This document shows positions 13,601 through 15,132 of a DNA stretch of 15,132 nucleotides, piece by piece. The notes beneath the pieces are model-generated. The model was not told the DNA's origin, searched no databases, and saw only the letters and a list, made by a program, of their open reading frames with translations. The position numbers were made by a program, and so were the translations under genes. Source of the stretch: Candidatus Omnitrophota bacterium (GTDB lineage: Bacteria > Omnitrophota > Omnitrophia > Omnitrophales > Aquincolibacteriaceae); assembly GCA_023247135.1 (NCBI GenBank), contig JAHFHB010000012.1:1-15132 (forward strand). The letters run 5' to 3'. Position 1 is the stretch's first letter. Each line of letters starts with the position of its first letter.

Positions 13601-15132
13601 GGCTTTTTATGCTCTGTTGGCGCTGCAAAACCGCTTTCCAGAACAGTTCCCAGAATCAGCTCGGCAAACACTGACTGATTTTTTTCAGCACTATCAAGGG
13701 CAGCCTGCTGTCTATCCGGAGAGCACAGGAGAGATTGTTGCTTTTGGTACTTTTGAGGATGCGCAGCAGTTCGAAAAGTATATTAACTTTGGAGATGAGC
13801 TTTTGTTTGCGGTAGTCCCGGAACCTGGAAATTGGCAGTTGTCCGATCATCGCTATGAATTTATGGCTCAGTTGAACCAGTCCCGGTTGGAGCTGACTTT
13901 CTATCGGGGGGAGGGTGTTATCGATGTACAAAAATCGGTAGAGCAAAAACTTGGCGAGACTGGTCTATTGACGAAAGGGGCTTTGGTTTTTGTGATGCGC
14001 GGAACACCCAATGGGATTGCGATGCCGCCCATTTTTTCAAGGCTCGCCAGCCAGATGGGGCACACGCACCCTCCGAATACTACGACCCCAGGGGAATCTA
14101 CGAATGATCAGTCGACTTATGTTGCTAACCACCTTGAGCACGCTGCTACCGCAGCTGCTTTAGCCGAGTCTGGTCAACAGGCTTTTTCGGCCGCCGGGCA
14201 AACCGCCAAATCCGAAATGCGGGGGATGAACGTCCTTGTGGGCGATGTAGTGGAATTGATATCGGATGTCAAAAGCATTCAAGCTTATTTTGATCCTCAG
14301 GGACCCTACTATGAAAAACTGATGGCGCTGATGATTGATGACCAGTTTGTGGAGTATGAGGGGACAGGTAAAACATTTACCGGCGAAGAACAAAAAAAAC
14401 GTTATGCGAGAGAGCAAGCACAAGACATTTTAGCTAATGAATTCAATGTGCTCCGGCAAGCAAGCAAACCGATGGCGCTAATTGTGACAGACAAAGAAAC
14501 CGGCGAGGTGCTTGCAAAACTGACGTTCGCGTCGGCCGATGATATGGCGCAACTTTATTGGCAACAACGGCCTGAGGTCAAAGATCGCCATATTTTGAAA
14601 GCCGGTGAACAGCCCAAGGATCCTGAATTTGGTTATCCGGAACTATCTTTGGCGGGGGCTGACATGTTTTTGCTTGATATTGTCGTGCATTCATCTGTTC
14701 GAGGGCAAGGCTTAGCGACGAAGCTCCAACAACAAGCATTTCAGAGTTTGAAAGAAAGCGGTGTGAAGGTCGTGAGAGGAACCACGCTCGTTGGGTCTGC
14801 ATTAACAAACCCGAAGAAAGTTGGAAGTAATGTCTACCGTGGTAAAGAATTTGATGGTTGGGTGTCAGGGACTCGGGTCGAAAGTTATGCAATTGTTTTA
14901 AGTCCAGAGGTGGGTAGTGCTATCGAACAACGGAGGCTAGCCGTTATTCCCATCGCCAAATCTGAAATGCGGTCGTTTACCAATGGATTAACGGTTCCGA
15001 ATGGTTCGCCCGGATTTTGGATTAAAGTTTTCAAGAAGGGGCTGGTTGATGCTTCGGGGGTCAAGGGCTTTCAGGCTATGGTGACTGCGGATGCTTTGAA
15101 AGAAATTGAAAACAGCGTGGGGGACCATCTTA
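10689..15132 (+). CDS. Giant exported multidomain protein with S-E-M-R motifs, 3'-truncated by window edge
   Basis: One open frame of at least 1481 codons runs off the window. A basic N-terminus, a hydrophobic stretch (about 22-37) and A-H-A before A-E near residue 45 form a probable Sec signal peptide. Residues 53-560 form a domain with Q87-D-A-H90 and V-N-L-I-A-L-E-G-A (112-120), a long charged helical insertion (about 180-420), then G479-G-F-H482 and K-G-I-S-Y. The paired His motifs hint at the TIKI/TraB/ChaN fold. An Ala/Pro/Ser linker leads to R-S-E-M-R (693-697), then HEAT-like helices (about 795-985), an unassigned domain (about 1010-1111), a linker and K-S-E-M-R (1174-1178). Next comes a GNAT-like domain with R1338-G-Q-G-L-A, then K-S-E-M-R (1424-1428) and a new module. 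The Shine-Dalgarno AGGAG (10681-10685) lies close to the ATG. Codon choice seems to shift after the first motif. Overall function is unknown. Confidence 0.85.
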   Translation, partial: MLIVQRINSIKKTTEKTARRWTAFLTCVAFTFTLGFFPAKSAHAAEISPAAPVTLPADFSTVLIPAELGKIDDYFTGSSKERVIVVQDAHAIPDAQRSIRKAILYFYKQYGVNLIALEGASTPLDARMLKSFPDKDRLNKVLGEYFDQGELAGGTAAAISGIKNEDNSAAGSHLNFQGMEDWPVYEEALGLYLAAMQKEAEVFAALAPLKTQLEADKQAHYSASLKTVDKALLDFRANQNDFLKTLEVLAAIKAPEQGSELALLLEQGKKDTPGGGKDSTTEVRALANKVENYFKTATSSAETKALQSEFQNKKQQFQTSQISAEAFALVIKDTAAKAKIAIQVSDQLLGLVRKEKRVRDIEGMKIFGDFERYAQSVKAALFQNEQDRELDRRDRRLWLAEKMARLEVSHEDWMELQQMREAGSWKIDGQKMTSLDALFEPHFEFYENSEKRDEIFLKNLKAQMDQGKTAGRAAVMVAGGFHAHGLCSLLKTKGISYALVMPAIKNLPAESSYRAQMRGNFSWKKYFEVENGKVNLYNAFIRGTRDRLLGISGTSPSLLKNWRDQIIRDLSDEGRVEKAGEYTRFIDELSGDEKEKAIQKRLAQVDKFLEDLKKLDAQGQFTAPNIAKLFQPSMTQTLVVASASPGTPAISAASLGLSGSGVAVPENVALPAQPETSGAETANPASAAAPAGRSEMRGGDTETVGSILKNFFATRATISTDEAFNGFVSRLHEAALKDPQALVRAWDAQAKAVAGLKKIDAAWYAREPAVTTALSILIPASKGISIPEASTAMLALLPQFLEHPRVREFIALIAEQGGFAVAEALFPYLSSQKGSREVRGSVMLAFQTFGKQALEMPHGKVLDPDFQGSIAPILGWIGDPASSPYLKKVYEAYSQSTDGRALVLQSFGHLGTASDTDFILQALSTETDKNPRSAAFQALAETSTENDLSRVLPLLARELSARDKPTAEQMAAFYALLALQNRFPEQFPESARQTLTDFFQHYQGQPAVYPESTGEIVAFGTFEDAQQFEKYINFGDELLFAVVPEPGNWQLSDHRYEFMAQLNQSRLELTFYRGEGVIDVQKSVEQKLGETGLLTKGALVFVMRGTPNGIAMPPIFSRLASQMGHTHPPNTTTPGESTNDQSTYVANHLEHAATAAALAESGQQAFSAAGQTAKSEMRGMNVLVGDVVELISDVKSIQAYFDPQGPYYEKLMALMIDDQFVEYEGTGKTFTGEEQKKRYAREQAQDILANEFNVLRQASKPMALIVTDKETGEVLAKLTFASADDMAQLYWQQRPEVKDRHILKAGEQPKDPEFGYPELSLAGADMFLLDIVVHSSVRGQGLATKLQQQAFQSLKESGVKVVRGTTLVGSALTNPKKVGSNVYRGKEFDGWVSGTRVESYAIVLSPEVGSAIEQRRLAVIPIAKSEMRSFTNGLTVPNGSPGFWIKVFKKGLVDASGVKGFQAMVTADALKEIENSVGDHL
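12768..12779 (+). repeat. S-E-M-R junction motif 1
   Basis: These codons give S-E-M-R at residues 694-697, preceded by R693 and a low-complexity Ala/Pro linker (P-A-S-A-A-A-P-A-G-R) and followed by G-G-D-T. The motif separates the QDAH/GGFH domain from the HEAT-like part. The DNA TCCGAAATGCGGGG is identical at motif 2. Confidence 0.8.
14211..14222 (+). repeat. S-E-M-R junction motif 2
   Basis: S-E-M-R at residues 1175-1178, preceded by A-A-G-Q-T-A-K and a long Thr/Ser/Ala/Gln-rich linker, followed by G-M-N-V. It stands before the GNAT-like domain and shares the DNA stretch TCCGAAATGCGGGG with motif 1. Confidence 0.85.
14250..14920 (+). other. GNAT acetyltransferase-like domain within the giant protein
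   Basis: Between motifs 2 and 3. A strand pair A-L-I-V-T-D-K-E-T-G-E-V-L-A-K-L is followed by a strand (M-F-L-L-D-I-V-V-H) leading into the acetyl-CoA pyrophosphate loop R1338-G-Q-G-L-A-T-K-L. Helix and strand elements V-K-V-V-R-G-T-T and a late Y-R-G-K-E-F-D-G-W complete the usual GNAT order. The R-x-x-G/x-G/A loop is intact, so the domain may be active. The acyl acceptor is unknown, and a GNAT domain in a protein with a signal peptide is unusual. Confidence 0.65.
14961..14972 (+). repeat. S-E-M-R junction motif 3
   Basis: S-E-M-R at residues 1425-1428, preceded by V-I-P-I-A-K directly after the GNAT-like domain and followed by S-F-T-N-G and the start of a further, truncated module. The codons match motif 2 except TCT for TCC at the serine. 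Confidence 0.85.

Overview
This 15.1-kb window looks like chromosome from a diderm, probably uncultivated bacterium of moderate-to-high GC. Housekeeping genes use ordinary bacterial motifs and sigma70-like promoters. An AsmA-like envelope protein and a predicted lipoprotein imply an outer membrane. The very large exported modular protein at the right end and the abundance of short palindromic repeats recall Omnitrophota-type metagenomic genomes. That placement is inference from gene style, not from any search.

Layout. (1) 1-5088, + strand: the 3' end of asd (aspartate-semialdehyde dehydrogenase), then truA overlapping it by four bases. A strong promoter at 1539-1567 precedes the ribosomal pair rplM-rpsI. 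A 42-residue lipoprotein gene starts inside the rpsI stop codon, and an 830-residue AsmA-like gene follows 18 bp later. (2) 5040-5849, - strand: rnc (RNase III), convergent with the AsmA gene and overlapping its 3' end by 49 bp. (3) 5844-6119: a divergent control region. It holds a repeat element whose end supplies the annotated rnc start codon, a minus-strand promoter for rnc, and a plus-strand promoter covered by two copies of the palindrome TGTATATACA, 22 bp apart. (4) 6120-10304: a nucleotide-sugar modification cluster. Its genes encode a UDP-glucuronate-decarboxylase-like enzyme with an N-terminal ribbon-helix-helix-like domain, a cupin, an SDR oxidoreductase and a TylCIII/NovU-type sugar C-methyltransferase. 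Gaps around these genes hold hairpin repeats of several different families. (5) 10315-10662: three kinds of repeat and an AT-rich spacer. (6) 10689 to the window end: one uninterrupted frame of at least 1481 codons. It encodes a secreted modular protein with a signal peptide, a QDAH...GGFH domain, a HEAT-like segment, a GNAT acetyltransferase-like domain and the start of another module. The modules are separated by three copies of the motif (K/R)-S-E-M-R.

How it fits together. The left part is conserved housekeeping (amino-acid biosynthesis, tRNA modification, ribosome, RNA processing, envelope). The central cluster probably makes an unusual C-methylated or otherwise modified sugar for a surface polysaccharide. 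Its first enzyme may also repress its own promoter through the fused DNA-binding domain. The right-hand giant protein is probably exported.

The two strongest candidates for something undescribed are the DNA-binding-domain/sugar-enzyme fusion with its matching twin operator, and the S-E-M-R-punctuated giant protein.
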